Assembly: GCA_030761205.1 (NCBI GenBank)
Contig: JAULJL010000040.1
Coordinates: forward strand, 14,268,603 to 14,332,602
Length of the DNA stretch: 64,000 bases
From: Fremontodendron californicum
Taxonomy: Eukaryota > Streptophyta > Magnoliopsida > Malvales > Malvaceae
Reading direction: 5' to 3'
Shown piece by piece: positions 43,692 to 56,039 of this stretch. The translations under genes were made by a program, and so were the position numbers. How positions within the stretch are numbered: the first letter of the stretch is position 1; each line of letters opens with the position of its first letter. The notes under the pieces were generated by a model. The model saw nothing but the letters and a program-made list of their open reading frames with translations, was not told the DNA's origin and searched no databases.

Positions 43692-46600
43692 ATGGCTGAG
43701 TATATCTGTTTAGTTAACAAGGTACCCTTTTATTTTCACTTCATTTTTCTTTCTGAGTTTTTTTCTTTGTTGGGTTAGTAATATGCCATTTTGTTTTTAT
43801 GAAAAGAAGTGGGGTTCTTTTGTAATGCTTAAAAAAGACTCAAATTTTTGTTAAATGGCCCTGGATTGTGTCCACTGGTGTTAGAGCTCAAACTTTTTGA
43901 AGAAAATGTTTGATTTTTCTTGATTTCCTATTCAAACTTTTTATTTTCTTAAGTTAATATTTCAGTTTTATGAATAATATGTGATGGAGTTTGAAGGATA
44001 ATGCTTTTATTTTTGCATGTTTGGATCTGGGTTTTCTCTTTGCTAGTTCTTATGCCTGTTTGTATACTTAAACTATTATCTATCTGTTTAAAAGCAACAT
44101 TGCATTTATTTTTTCTGTTTTAGGACTCTGTTTTTATTTTATTTTTCTGTGTAAAATTACTAATTGGCTACTGTTTTAACTTCTATTTTTTCTGTTTCTG
44201 TTTCTTTTTCTTTCCAGACACTTTTATTTTTTTTAGCTTGCATCAGTTTGAAATATTCTCATAATATTTTCCCCTTATTTTCTATGCTATTTTTGGAAAC
44301 ATGAATTTGAAAATTTGAGTTTGGATTTTATTTGTTATATAAATTGTAAAAATGAAATAGTTACATTATGTATAAATTAGTTAAGATTCAATATGATTAT
44401 ATATTTGAAATGAATTTTAAATTCACAAATAGCTATATGTATTTCAAGTTCACCGCATCCAACAAATCTATGAATTTGAGAAATAATCATGAATGTTACA
44501 TTTATATGTGTTTTATTATACAATTATACTATTTTTGAAATCCAAATCCATGTTTTGAAATCTAAGTTCCCAAATGCAACCTAAAAGTATTTGCTTGCAT
44601 GCCAACTTTTTTAACCTCTTGTTGCTATCCCCTTCAATTTTATGACAATTTGGGTTATATATATTGATTCTCTTTTTCTATGCAGGATACGCTAATTATA
44701 AAGCCTTCTAAGAAATCCCCATTGTTCTTAAGGACAATAGTTTTATTGTTTGCTATGGTGTGTGGTGTTTATATCTGTACAATCTGTTTAAAGCAGATAA
44801 GTACTGTCAGCAAGTTCAAGTTTCAGAACATCCAAGCCATTGAGAGGCCATCCCCAGATAGTAGCATTATTACACAATTAGAAGCTCAAATTCCTACCTT
44901 GCATTATCCTAAACCTGAAACTTTTAGCAGGTAAGCAAGAATACTTTTATTTTGGATTTTGGATTTTGGGTTTAGTCAAATTTTCCTTCAAGTTTTGCTA
45001 TTGATACTTTTTCAGGGGTGAATGCACAAAAAATCCGGTACGCTACTTTGCCATATTGTCGATGCAAAGGTCAGGAAGTGGATGGTTTGAGACTTTGCTA
45101 AATAGTCATATTAATATAAGCTCAAATGGGGAGATATTCTCTGTAAAGGATAGGAGGAAAAATATTTCGACTATTATACAGACTTTGGAGAAAGTTTATA
45201 ATTTAGACTGGTTCACTAGTGCTTCCAAGAATGAGTGCTCTGCTGCAGTTGGCTTCAAGTGGATGCTGAATCAGGTATATAATGAAGTTGAATTTTCAAT
45301 TATGATAGTGAAAATTTTCCGTTACAATTGTATATTAGAACCGTGCCGTGGCAGTCATCATTATAGATCAGCTAGGTGGTCACGGGCGGCTTAACTCTTG
45401 TTGTCATTCCTGGCTCAAATATCATTATTAGCAGTGATGTTCATCTTCTATCTTTCTTCCTCCATACCTTGTTTGTAGTCTGAGGCTTAGCTGTAGCAGA
45501 TTTTCTGCCTTATGACTTTGAAATTTGATTCACATAGATGGTAGGTTCATATTTTTCTTATTTTTGTTTTAGTCTTGACCAAGAAATTTTATGAAGTTCA
45601 AGTGAGAAAAGTGATAGCTTGTTGTCAAGTTGTCAGAATTGTATGAGAAAGGATCAAAGCTAATGATCTATATTTGGTATTAGCATGATGTATTCGCATA
45701 AGGGAGTTTAGTCGGTTATAGTTTCTAGGATACATTTGTGTTCCTGTTTGGTCTGCTTCCTAAAAGAAAAAGAATTGTGAGGCTTTGGTCAGGAGACATC
45801 TAATTATCCTTGAATCAAGTTATGATGGAAATTCAGGTAAAATCTAAGGTAAAGGTCCCGGTTCAGATTTGCTTGTCTTCTTGTATGTTCTGGATCAGCT
45901 GAGTACCCGTGTTCGGCACTTGTGTTTGACGCATATTCAGACATGGGTATGAGGATTTGATTCTTCAAGGACCCTCCAAATACATGGAAATCTTAGAAAA
46001 AATTGAACATACTTATGTCGGGTACATACCCGTATCCGACACTCATACCCGAGTCCGAGTAACGTAGGTTGAGAAAACTGTACTTATTTTTAGATATCTG
46101 GTTTTCACGTCTTCAAATTCTGTATATTGATTAGCCATAGAAGCAACCATGCAAAAGAAATTGAAATTAAGATGGTTGCAACTTGCAATCCTATATGAGG
46201 GATGGAAATTATTTGCATTTCAGAGCTGCTTGATGGTCTATAGCTTAACTGCTAGATGTTTTTTTTTTTTTTTTTTTTATGCAGGGATTGATAGAGCACC
46301 ATAAAGAAATCGTAAAATACTTCAATCATCGGGGTGTTTCTGCCATATTTCTCTTCCGAAGAAATTTGCTTCGAAGGATGGTTTCAGTGCTTGCAAATTC
46401 GTATGATCGCAATGCTAAGCTATTAAACGGAACCCACAAGTCTCATGTTCATTCACTGGAAGAGGTCTCTGTCCCTACCTCACCCTCTCTCTCTTTGTTC
46501 TCTATCACAGACTCACTCATTCACTCATTTTTTTCGCTTTTTCCTCCTCGGACAATCTTGAACTTATTGCTAGTCTCTTAATATGTAGGCTGTTGCTCTT

Positions 46601-47648
46601 TCAAGTTACAAGCCGATAATAAATTCTACATCATTAATAAGTGATCTGAAAGAAGTGGAGATGGCTACTGTCAAGGCTTTAGACTACTTCAATAGAACCC
46701 GTCACATGGTTTTGTACTATGAGGATCTCGTCACAAACCATACGGTAAGGATAGTAACGAGTTTTCATGAAATATTTATCGCATTTCCTGAATACTAAAC
46801 AACTTTCAATAAACGTCCTAGATCTATGTTGTTCGTACTCTTCAATTTTCTTGAAGTATCATGTTTGACACCCGTGTCTGATGCATATCCGGACATGGGT
46901 ATAAGTATATGACCTTCCAAGGATCCTCTAAATACATGGAAAAACTTAAAAATAATTGAACATACTCGTGTCGGACATATACATGTATCCGACACTCACT
47001 TGAGTCTGAGTAACATAGTCCTAGATTATGCATCTTCTCTCCTAAATGATTTGCCACCCCCCTTACCCAATGCCATATTTTTTAATCTATTTTTCTAGAT
47101 TCTTTTATTAGAATTTGTCAAAGTGATTTCAACTCCTGACGAATTTTAATTGAATTCAAACTTTTTCATAGATTAACTTACATGTAATGGTTTTCATTTG
47201 GAACTTAGATGCATTAGTTTTCTCCAATGTTACTTGGACTCAGGTGTGAGTGTCGATACGGATATGTGTCCGACACAGGTATGTTCAAAATTTTCAAGTT
47301 CTCCCATGTATTTGGAGTATCTTTGGTGGGTCATATATTCATACCCATGTCCGAATATGCGTCGGACATGGGTACTTCAAAAAAATGAAGAGTAACGAAG
47401 ATATTAATGGTATTTTCATGTAAGCGTTCTCTCTAACTCGTATCTATACTCCGTGTCATCGTTTTGCATGCTTGTACCAGAAACTAAAAGATGTTCAAGA
47501 GTTTCTAGGCCTTCCAAAGATGGAATTAACTAGTCGCCAGCTTAAAATACACAAAGGTTCGTTATTCGAATTTGTGAAGAACTGGGATGATGTGAACAAG
47601 ACACTAAATGGGACGGAATATGAGAGTTTCCTCCGAGCTGACTACTGA
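43692..47648 (+). CDS. Sulfotransferase-like P-loop membrane protein, 6 exons
   Basis: Exons 43692-43721, 44686-44930, 45016-45274, 46285-46464, 46589-46744 and 47481-47648 join in frame with GT-AG introns to 1038 nt, 345 residues. The first exon codes only MAEYICLVNK. A hydrophobic segment (about residues 27-45) after a basic stretch suggests a type II membrane anchor, as in Golgi sulfotransferases. The PAPS-binding P-loop region reads ILSMQRSGSGWFETLLNSH (about residues 105-123). FLFRRNLLRRMVSVLANSY in exon 4 fits the second (3'-phosphate) nucleotide-binding region. This matches a conserved plant family annotated as P-loop hydrolases related to NodH-type sulfotransferases. The acceptor substrate is unknown. 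Introns 3 and 5 carry three family E MITEs. Confidence 0.93.
45883..46067. mobile_element. MITE family E in intron 3 of the sulfotransferase gene
   Basis: From GTATGTTCTGGATCAGC to GAGTCCGAGTAACGTAG, with gacgcatattcagacatggg and acacatacccgtatccgacac-like core. No clear octamers. Confidence 0.6.
46824..47018. mobile_element. MITE family E in intron 5, perfect 8-bp TSD
   Basis: Starts CTATGTTGTTCGTACTC and ends GAGTCTGAGTAACATAG. Octamers tcctagat at 46816-46823 and 47019-47026 are identical, fixing this family as hAT-type. Confidence 0.87.
47225..47400. mobile_element. Second MITE family E copy in intron 5
   Basis: Starts CAATGTTACTTGGACTC and ends ATGAAGAGTAACGAAG. It is inverted in part relative to the 46824 copy (ccatgtatttggagtatc). 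No octamers found. Confidence 0.6.
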
Positions 47649-48609
47649 GAAATAAGAATTGACACCATTCCTAACAAAAAAGAATGGCGTGGATACCATC
47701 TTCAGCTAATTTTTATTACTGAAGGTGACCGGACATTCACCGGCCTGTTGTCTGAGAAAATTTTGGCTGCCATGAAGGAATGATTGTTCAGCATGCTGGC
47801 AAACACACTCAGGTGATCAATACATCATTGAGCCCTGTACCATTTCTTTTCTTTTGATTTTGAACTTTATTGATCATATAGACAGCTTGTATATGTCACA
47901 GGTCAGCTAATGAAAATTTGGGTGAACCCATTGTTCATCCTTTAATATATAACATTTTAAATACGATTATGATATGAAAAAAATAATATGAACACAATGC
48001 GAATAAATAGATTATCAAATTTATGATATGAAAAAATAACACGAATATGACACGAATAAACAGATGAAAAGTTGGCCTTGGGTCCTTGCTTGAGTAGGAA
48101 ACTAGAAATGACCCTTCTTCAACACTCTTTTAACTCATCGGAAGGAAAAGAGAAAAAAGGGCAAAAAGAAACAAAGGCTATTCCTTTCTGGCTTTTGTCA
48201 AGTTTTTGTTTAGGGTATTGGGCCTATCTGAAGACAAAGATGGTTCACAAACTCGGCTTTGGTTTTAACTTTTAACCCTAAGCCAGAGCCCTGTTAAATT
48301 AGAGTTTATGAACCAACTTTTCATCAAATTTAAAAATCTTAGCTAAACTATGAATTTAAGGAAGTTTCTTATGTAGTTTTTCAACAACAATATTTTTAGA
48401 GTTGACTTTGTGTGACATTTCTTAGTGCCACATTGGTGGGAGATCCAGTTCATTTCAAGTATTTTTGCAAGAAATATGATCCGTATTAAAATATTCATAG
48501 GAGAGATGATCTTTATCTTTCTCTATTTTTTTGTCTCTAAATATTGAGCTTTTTAATTATGAGTTTTGTCAACGAGTGTTTTCATAGTACTTTTTAAGGT
48601 TAATCAATA
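47649..48609. other. 3' flank of the sulfotransferase-like gene
   Basis: 3' untranslated sequence, then a degenerate family B MITE (about 47936-48060). An open frame of 67 codons at 48072-48275 has no recognised features. Confidence 0.45.
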
Positions 48610-48618
48610 TATTATTTA

Positions 48619-50246
48619 GGTCAAATTGTACAATTAGTTCCTGTATTATAGTTAAAATGAGAATTTAGTCCATCTACTTTAATTCGAACAATTTTGTACC
48701 TCTATTTTATGAGATTTTGAATTTCAGTCTAATTTTAAACGGTGTCAAATTGTCACGTTAAGTATACTAACGTGGCGTTGACCATGCTGAAGTAGCGAGC
48801 TTAGTCAGCAAAACATTTTGACAACTGATGACGTAGATTTTTTTTTTTCACGTGGCTTACTAACTTGGATGATCAAATGATGTAATTAGTCCCTGTACTT
48901 ATATCAAAATATGAATTTAGTCCCTCTACAATGATTTGAAAATTTTTTGGTACCTTAATTTTTTGGGATTTCAAATTTTGGTCTAATCTTAAGGTTCATT
49001 TATTTTGCAAAAATCAATTCTGAAAAATAATTTTTAAAAAAATAATAATATTTTAAATAATAATATTATTACAATATTATTTTATTAATATAAATATTAA
49101 AAAGAGTAATATTTATTCGTAAAATATTAAAAATATTTATATTATTAAAAGTTAAAACAGTAAGATGTACTTGGCTTATAAGTTATGCTCAAACAATATC
49201 AACAAACAAAGATCAAACCTCAAATACTAAAAGAGATAATAATTTCAAAGACAAAATTAACACAAAAATTGTAAAGAGACTTTGGAAGTTTCGGGAAGCA
49301 AAAAATCAAACTTTAGGGTTAGAAGCAAACAACCAAACCAGACTTTGGAAGTCTGGAAGTGGCAAGCAAAAAATGAAGGCAATTTTCTTTACTATATGTT
49401 TCCTTGACTATATTTTCAACGGAGTTATTTTATACTTTTTAGAGTTAGATAAAAAGTGGGTTTTGTTTTTTTTGTTGTTGTTGTTGTTGTAATAATAGAG
49501 ATGGAGAAAGAGAAAGCAAAAGGAAAGGGTAAAAAACATGGTGTTATTTGACCAAACTACTTATGACAAGTTTCTCTTTGAAGCTCATCACTCCTTTTAT
49601 TCTTTCTGATTGTTCGAGAATACTTTTCATTTTTACCTCTTTTTATGTTTGATTCGATAAAATAAATTATTATATTAATAAAAATAATTTTATTTAATTT
49701 TAATTCAAAAAATATTTGAAATGTTTAAATAAAAAATCTTTTAATATTTTAATTTTAAATATTTTTATCTTTAATATTATTAAACTAAACATAAATATTT
49801 TTATATTTTAATAATAAATATTAATATTAACAAAAATAATATATTTTAATAATGTGAATATTTTTAATATTTTAAAGATTGGATCAAAAATTGAAATCCC
49901 GAAAAATACAGGTATCAAAAATTTTTCAAATCATTGTAGAGGGACTAAATTCGTATTTTGATATAAGTATAGGGACTAATTACATCATTTGATCATCCAA
50001 GTTAGAAAGCCACGTGGAAAAAAAATCCATGTCATCAATTGCCAAATTTTTTTGTTGATTAAGCTCGCCACGTCAGTATGGTCAACGCCACGTTAGCATA
50101 CTTAACGGTGAAATTTTGACACCGTCTAGAATTGGACTGAAATTCAAAATCTCGAAAAATAGAGATACCAAAATTGTTCGAATTAAAGTAGAGGGACTAA
50201 ATCCGCATTTTGACTATAGTACATAGACTAATTGTACAATTTGACC
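48619..50246. mobile_element. Mutator-like element, 1.6 kb, 9-bp TSD
   Basis: Arms 48619 to about 48985 and about 49880 to 50246 are inverted copies, about 370 bp each. The ends read GGTCAAATTGTACAATTAGT and its complement. A perfect 9-bp duplication tattattta flanks it (48610-48618, 50247-50255). The 0.9-kb centre has a (TTG)n tract and a less AT-rich segment (49190-49400), but no transposase. Non-autonomous. Confidence 0.9.
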
Positions 50247-50255
50247 TATTATTTA

Positions 50256-50686
50256 TAGTAACAATATTGTAATATCGCAGTAGTTGATAATTTTATTAAT
50301 CAATTTCAATATATTAGATGAACATATTATTATATATAATAACTTTAAAAAGTATTTTTAAGGTACTTAGTCAGCAAAATCTTTCAACCTACACATTACT
50401 ATGGAATGCAAGTTCAGATTCCATAATTAGTAAGGATGAAAATTCTTGAAAAAAAAAAAAAAACATAATATTTTCAATAGGAAAGAGGAAAAATTATATC
50501 TTTGAATCCGTTCAATACAAGACCCAACAGTAGTTTGTGTCTTCCTTCAAAATGTTGGGATGCCTTGAAGAAGCAACAACTTTAAAACAGGCTTTACAAG
50601 CCCAGTTTTAGTTGATCTTTGCATTGTGGAAAAAAGGCCCTGTACACCCATACGCATCCGGAACGCAACCAGGATCCTGGAGATCG
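50256..50686. other. Intergenic DNA
   Basis: Possible degenerate SINE at about 50375-50460; otherwise nothing. Confidence 0.35.
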
Positions 50687-50694
50687 AATCAAAG

Positions 50695-50961
50695 TACACC
50701 TGTTTATGGGCCGGGTCACGGCCCGATATTTTTCTTCTTTCCTTATCCAGGCCCGATTTTGGACGGATCCGAAGTTATTTTTTATCATATATAAAAAAAA
50801 TTATTTTTTATAATTAAATTTTAAAAATTAATATTATTTTAATGTTTGAACAGTGATCCGGGCCGGGCCGGCCCGGATCATAAATATTTTTGCCCAGACC
50901 CTACCCAATACGGGCCGGGCTTGCCTGGTCGGGCGGATTGCTCTGTCCATAAGCAGGTCTA
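50695..50961. mobile_element. hAT MITE family A with 8-bp TSD
   Basis: Starts TACACCTGTTTATGGGCCGG and ends GTCCATAAGCAGGTCTA. Octamers aatcaaag (50687-50694) and aatcaaac (50962-50969) match at 7 of 8. It has kept more CG-rich gggccgg sequence than other copies, so it may be among the youngest. Confidence 0.82.
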
Positions 50962-51094
50962 AATCAAACTATCCAATAATATTTTTCTTCTAATCTACTA
51001 CTTAATAATATAATGCTAAATCATATCTTTGTTATTTTTACTTTTTGCCAACAGTAAGAAATTGCCTGTAGCAAAATTAACTTCACTTGAATCA

Positions 51095-51205
51095 AAATTT
51101 AGTTTAAATGGTTTATACAGTTATTTTTTAGGATGACATCGTACAAATCTTAGATTCAAAACTCAACATTTGAATCTCTTCTCCTATTCTCGTACTGTGA
51201 TCTCC
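51095..51205 (+). repeat. SINE-like copy
   Basis: tttagtttaaatggtttatacag resembles the A-box side and cttagattcaaaactcaac the B-box side of the family at 23311. It ends with cctcataaaaaaaac, an A-rich tail. Confidence 0.45.
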
Positions 51206-52318
51206 CTCATAAAAAAAACTACATTTGCAAGTGGTTTTTACTTTTTAGCTTCTAAAAGACTAGCTAGGGACGAGTTCACTTTTAAAATATACAAAGATAG
51301 AAAAAAGGGAGAATGGAGTTAAAAACAGCTAGGATTTCCAGTTGGAAAGCTGAAGACCTTGTCTGAACAAAAATTGTTCATGGTAGACAACAAATTAAAC
51401 AATAAAAGATTCTAAACACAAAATGTTTTATAAACCTTAATGGTGAGGAGCTGGGGGAGGGGCTAAGTTAATTAAAGTACACCATGATATACAAAACTCT
51501 AATAAACCATGTAAATACAACCGGACCATGATATTCATTAATTAATTATCATAATATTTCATTTTCGTGTTCACCTTAACCTTAATCATCTCAACATTGA
51601 ATAGATTTAAAAAAAAAAAAAAAAATCTTAATCTATCTTTTAACCCCAATTCCTATCTACTTAATTCATTTGAGGACATTACACGTCTAAATATTCTCAA
51701 ACTCGTAACCTCCACGAATCTATCCGAAATTTTTAGCTGTAGTAATTTGTCCAACACCAGAAAATATAAGGGTGATTTTGCACTATATCACTCTTTAAAT
51801 GTTATGAAGAGACGAAAAGGAGATTAAACAAATAATAAAGAACAGTTGCATGGCCCATGCAAAGTACCCATAACTATAAGCTCTATGTTGTGCGCGCATG
51901 TGAAGAAAGATAAGAGAACTTTTACTCCTTTATTTAAATAGTTATGATCGTTATTTTACGGTTTCGATTTTTTTCGTCACGGATATTTATTATAATTGAA
52001 GTTTGAATGATTAACAGTTCATAACGGTTAAGTTCACTATCATAAATTACGTGTATATAAATTCACTTTACAATTTATGAATAATTTTTTTTTATAAATA
52101 AAAGATCCTATTTTAAAAATTATTAAAAAAGAATTTTTATAATTATAATTAATATGTTTTGCAGTAAATCGTGTAAAATGAAAAAAAAAATTATCACCAC
52201 AATAACTACAATGACCACAATAATATTTATTACGTTCTCAATTGCGATAAACGAGATGCAATAAAAAACAGTTTCGACGATCAAATTTAAATCCCTGATT
52301 TTGACACCTCTGATATTC
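51206..52318. other. Intergenic DNA upstream of the CEP gene
   Basis: AT-rich; a poly-A run at 51608-51624. No gene or defensible regulatory site beyond the TATA box. Confidence 0.4.
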
Positions 52319-52327
52319 TATAAATAG
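52319..52327 (+). promoter_or_regulatory. TATA box of the CEP gene
   Basis: TATAAATAG, about 150 bp before the start codon. The following sequence to 52472 would be the leader. Confidence 0.65.
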
Positions 52328-52472
52328 CACCCTGGGAGGAAGAGGTCTATAGGCAAAGTTGCTAATAGGTGTCTTCTTCCTTGTTTTCCATACTTCAACC
52401 AAAGCTTTGCTTAGGTAATTGCTTGGCTCTCCTTTTTTCCCACTCATATATACCTTCACAAAAACTCACATT

Positions 52473-52826
52473 ATGGCCCAAAACAAACTACTCCCCATTT
52501 TTTTTCTCCTTTTGCTTGTTTTCTTCTTGGAAATTCAATGCATTGTAGGAAGGCATTTGATATTGGACCAAAACCACAGTCTCAAGAAGGTCCAAACTTA
52601 CGGTAGAATCCTAGCAAAGGAAACAGGGACGACAATTCTTGATCCCAAAATTAATGGTGTTAAAATTAATAAAGCAGCTCTTGTCAACACGAAGTCGTTT
52701 CCAGCTTCTTCACCACCAAGTGTGGTTATAGGATCAATCCAAGCCCCGCCACCCAAAAACGTAGACGATTTCAGGCCCACAACTCCTGGCCACAGCCCTG
52801 GCGTCGGCCATTCCCTTCAAAACTAG
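52473..52826 (+). CDS. CEP (C-terminally encoded peptide) precursor, 117 aa
   Basis: ATG at 52473 starts MAQNKLLPIFFLLLLVFFLE, a clear secretion signal; cleavage is likely near residues 24-27 (IQCIVG|RH). An upstream in-frame ATG at 52419 would put 18 residues before the signal, so the inner start is preferred. A variable middle section follows. Near the C-terminus DDFRPTTPGHSPGVGH matches the CEP consensus, with the prolines that are hydroxylated in mature 15-mers (DFRP, TPGHSPG). The peptide ends HSLQN. CEPs are secreted hormones perceived by CEPR receptor kinases and act in nitrogen-demand signalling and root growth. One CEP domain is present, no intron. Confidence 0.93.
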   Translation: MAQNKLLPIFFLLLLVFFLEIQCIVGRHLILDQNHSLKKVQTYGRILAKETGTTILDPKINGVKINKAALVNTKSFPASSPPSVVIGSIQAPPPKNVDDFRPTTPGHSPGVGHSLQN

Positions 52827-53384
52827 GTCAACAGTTTCTTAGACAGTGCTGCTCAATCTCCATTGTTAATCGTGCATTGCAGACAGATGTGGTATTTTAA
52901 CATATGCGTGGTGACAGAAACTTCTATCCTGGAAAGACTTCTGCTTATATTGATTGGTTTGGTTTGTTTAACATGTCTTCGATCGGTTTCAATTTCAGTT
53001 TGAGGTACTTTAGGTTTGAGTATTGTTTGGAAGGGAGGAAAATAATCGTTTGTATTTGGCTAAAATACTAAAAAAAAAAAACTCCTGAACTATTTCACTT
53101 TTCTTAAATAAGCTTTAATATTTTTATTGTATTTAAATAAAATCTTATCTTTTGATTTGTACTCTAATAAGTTCTTATTTCAAGTAAAATATTGATTTAT
53201 GTTAAGATTTATTCATGTATAAATTAAAAGTTAAGTATTTATTTGGGTGTAATAAAAGTAAAAAAAATTATGTAGATAAAGTGTTAGAATTTAGCAAAAT
53301 TTTTTGTTATTTTAGTCTTTGTATTTTGTGTTGTAGATAAAGCTGAAATTTTGAGGATTGGGCTTATGAGAGGAGAGTGATTAC
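52827..53384. other. 3' flank of the CEP gene
   Basis: 3' untranslated sequence, then AT-rich DNA. Nothing recognised. Confidence 0.4.
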
Positions 53385-53612
53385 TTTATCCGATAATTTT
53401 GGATATGATACGAGAAAAATAATTAAAATATGATATGACATGAAAAAATAACACAAACATGACATGAATACATGAATTTGTTAAATTATATATAAAAAAT
53501 TTATTAACGTATCAAAATTTATATAAATATATAATATTTTAAACATAATATTATGACATATAAAAATATATGAATACGACTTAAATACAGGAACTATATC
53601 TAAATTTACCTC
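53385..53612. mobile_element. MITE family B, degenerate
   Basis: Starts near TATCCGATAATTTTGG and ends near CTATATCTAAATTTA, with the core words in family order. Octamers not found. Confidence 0.5.
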
Positions 53613-53879
53613 TCATTGCTGTATAGTCCAAGACAAAAAAAAAAAAAAAAATCATTAGTATCTTCCCAATTAGTGTTTGTAAAAATATTTAGTCAATTCG
53701 ATGAGCCAATGAAATTCTTGGGTTTTTATAGCTCGTTCTTGGCCTATTAATTGTTGCTTTATTAGTACTCCGTCGGCTTATTCTCAAACTCAACAATCTA
53801 ACATATATATAAACTTGACTACACATAATATTCAGGTGCCGACACCTGATCTTTTTTTTTTTTTTTTTTTTTGTTGGGA

Positions 53880-53935
53880 AGTAGAGAATGAAAAGGAGAA
53901 GGAGAAGGAGAAGGAGAAAGAGAAAAAAAAAAAGA
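53880..53935. repeat. Purine-rich (GGAGAA)n tract
   Basis: gagaatgaaaaggagaaggagaagg..., about five ggagaa units, next to a T run (53851-53872). Confidence 0.85.
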
Positions 53936-55040
53936 TAAGATAAAAATTTTGTGTTCGTATTTTTTTTCGTGTGTTTAAAATATTATAAATTTATATAAAT
54001 TTTTACATCTTAATAATTTATTTTATGTATATTTTGAAACGTTCATGTATTCGTATGGTGTTTATGTTATTTTTCGTGTTGTGCTTTAATTATTTTTCTT
54101 ATGATATGTTCGTGTCATGTCTCAATTTATTTCATATTTTGCATAGTTTGTCATTGTGATTCAATTTAGAGAAAATTTTGTGTGTTCGTGTAGTGTCTCA
54201 ATTCATGACATATTTTGCATAATTTGTCATAAAGATTCAATTTAGAAAAAAAAATTGTATGTTTGTGATGTGTTCGTTTTTTTTTTTGTTCAAAGTATTA
54301 TAAATTAATATAAATTTTTACACGTTAATAATTCATTTTATATAGATTTTGACACGTTCTGTATTCGTGTCATGTTCATGTTATTTTTCATGTCGTATCG
54401 TGTTTTAATTATTTTTTCATTTTGTGTTTGTGTTGTATCTCAATTCATCTCATATTTTGTTCATGATATTTTTTTTTGTATCTTTAAAGTATTATAAATT
54501 TATAAACGTTAATAATTAGTTTTATTTATATTTTGATATGTTCGTGTATTCGTATCATGTTCATGTTATTTTTAGTGTTGTGTTTTAATTATTTTTCCAA
54601 TATTGTGTTCGTGTCGTGTCTCAACTCATTTCATATTTTGCATAGTTTATAATTGTGATTCAATTTAGAGAATTTTGTGTGTTCGTGTTGTGTTTCAATT
54701 CATGACATATTTTGCATAATTCATCATAGTGATTTAATTTAGAGAAAAAAATTATGTGTTCGTGTTATTTTTTAGTGTTTTCAAAGTATTATAAATTTAT
54801 GTAAATTATTCCGCGTTAATAATTCGTTTTATATTGATTTTGACTCGTTCGTGTATTCGTGTCGTGTATTCGTGTCGTGTTCATGTTATTTTTCGTGTTG
54901 TGTTGTGTCATGTCGTATTTTAATTGTTTTCTCATGTTGTGTTTATCGTGTTTCAATTCATCCCATATTTTGTATAATTTGTCATAATGATTCGATTTTA
55001 ACTCTAAATTCGTTTACTTAGATATTAAAATATAAAAATT
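53936..55040. repeat. Array of family-B-like cgtgttcgtg repeats
   Basis: The order 'aaagtattataaattaatataaattttta - acgttaataattc - ttttgacacgttcgtgt - cgtgtcgtgt - tcaattcat - atattttgcataa - gattcaatttagag' recurs four to five times between 53936 and 55040. The spacing is irregular (about 80 bp for some sub-units, about 240-260 bp for complete ones). The last unit runs into AT-rich DNA before the Mutator-like element at 55062. The complement of the same order is present at 61740-62065, before a Helitron-like end. Confidence 0.7.
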
Positions 55041-55061
55041 TATTTAAATAAATAATAATTA

Positions 55062-55987
55062 GGGATAATGTCATGAATAGCCCCTGAAGTTTATCAAATT
55101 TCTCAATGTGGTACCTATACTTTAAAAATGTTCAATGTGGTACTTGTACTATCAAACTGTGTATCAATATGGTACCTTGACCTAACAACGTTAAATATAG
55201 ATGATGGTGTGGCATTGACCAATCAGGTGATAACACGTGGCAGCACCTGAATTTTTAGAAATTAATATTTGAATTTTTGTAAAAATAAAAAAAAATATTT
55301 AAATATTTAAAATTATATTTTTTTAAAAATTAATATCTATTTTTATAAAAAAAATTATATTAAAATATAAAAAAATTTAAAAATTTAAAAATTCAAATAT
55401 TTAACTAAAATTATTTTTAAAATATAAAATATTTTAAAATTACTTGTTAAAAAATTTATAATATCTTAATTTTTTTAAAAAATATTTTTAAAAATTACAA
55501 AAATCAAAATATAAAATTAAATTATCTTATTGTGTTAATTTTTAAAAAAATATTTATTAAAAATACTAATATTAAAATATTAAATTAAAATATTTTATTA
55601 TTTTAATTTTTGTTAAAAATATTTATTAAAAGTAAAAGATGGAGAGAGAAAGAAAAAAAGAAAAAAAATATTTTTTAAAAATTAAAATAATAATTTTATT
55701 ATTATTACATGTGGCATCACTATGTGGTGCCAGAAAAAAAATATCTTTTATTTTTAAATTAAAATAATAATTTTTTTGGGTAATACACGTGGCATCATTA
55801 TATGGTGCCACGTGTTAAGGTTTTATTGGATACAAAAACCACGTCATCAATATTTAACGGTGTTACTGACAGGTACTACAATAGCACACGGATTGAAAAC
55901 GTTAAGTACCAAAATAGATATTTTAATAGTACATGTACCACATTGACAAATTTGATGAATTTCAGGGGCTATTCATGACATTATCCC
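55062..55987. mobile_element. Mutator-like element, 0.9 kb, 9-bp TSD
   Basis: Ends GGGATAATGTCATGAATAGC and its exact complement. Inverted arms are about 200 bp (55062-55260, 55790-55987). A perfect 9-bp duplication taataatta flanks it (55053-55061, 55988-55996). The core includes a tandem duplication of an acgtggcatcaNtatatggtgcca-like block. No coding capacity. Confidence 0.92.
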
Positions 55988-56039
55988 TAATAATTATTTC
56001 ATATGATTCAACTTAAATTTATTTGTGATTGTTAATTTA

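Noticed and set aside
48072..48275. 67-codon open frame downstream of the sulfotransferase-like gene
   Set aside because: No domain; adjoins a degenerate MITE and lacks any support beyond being open.
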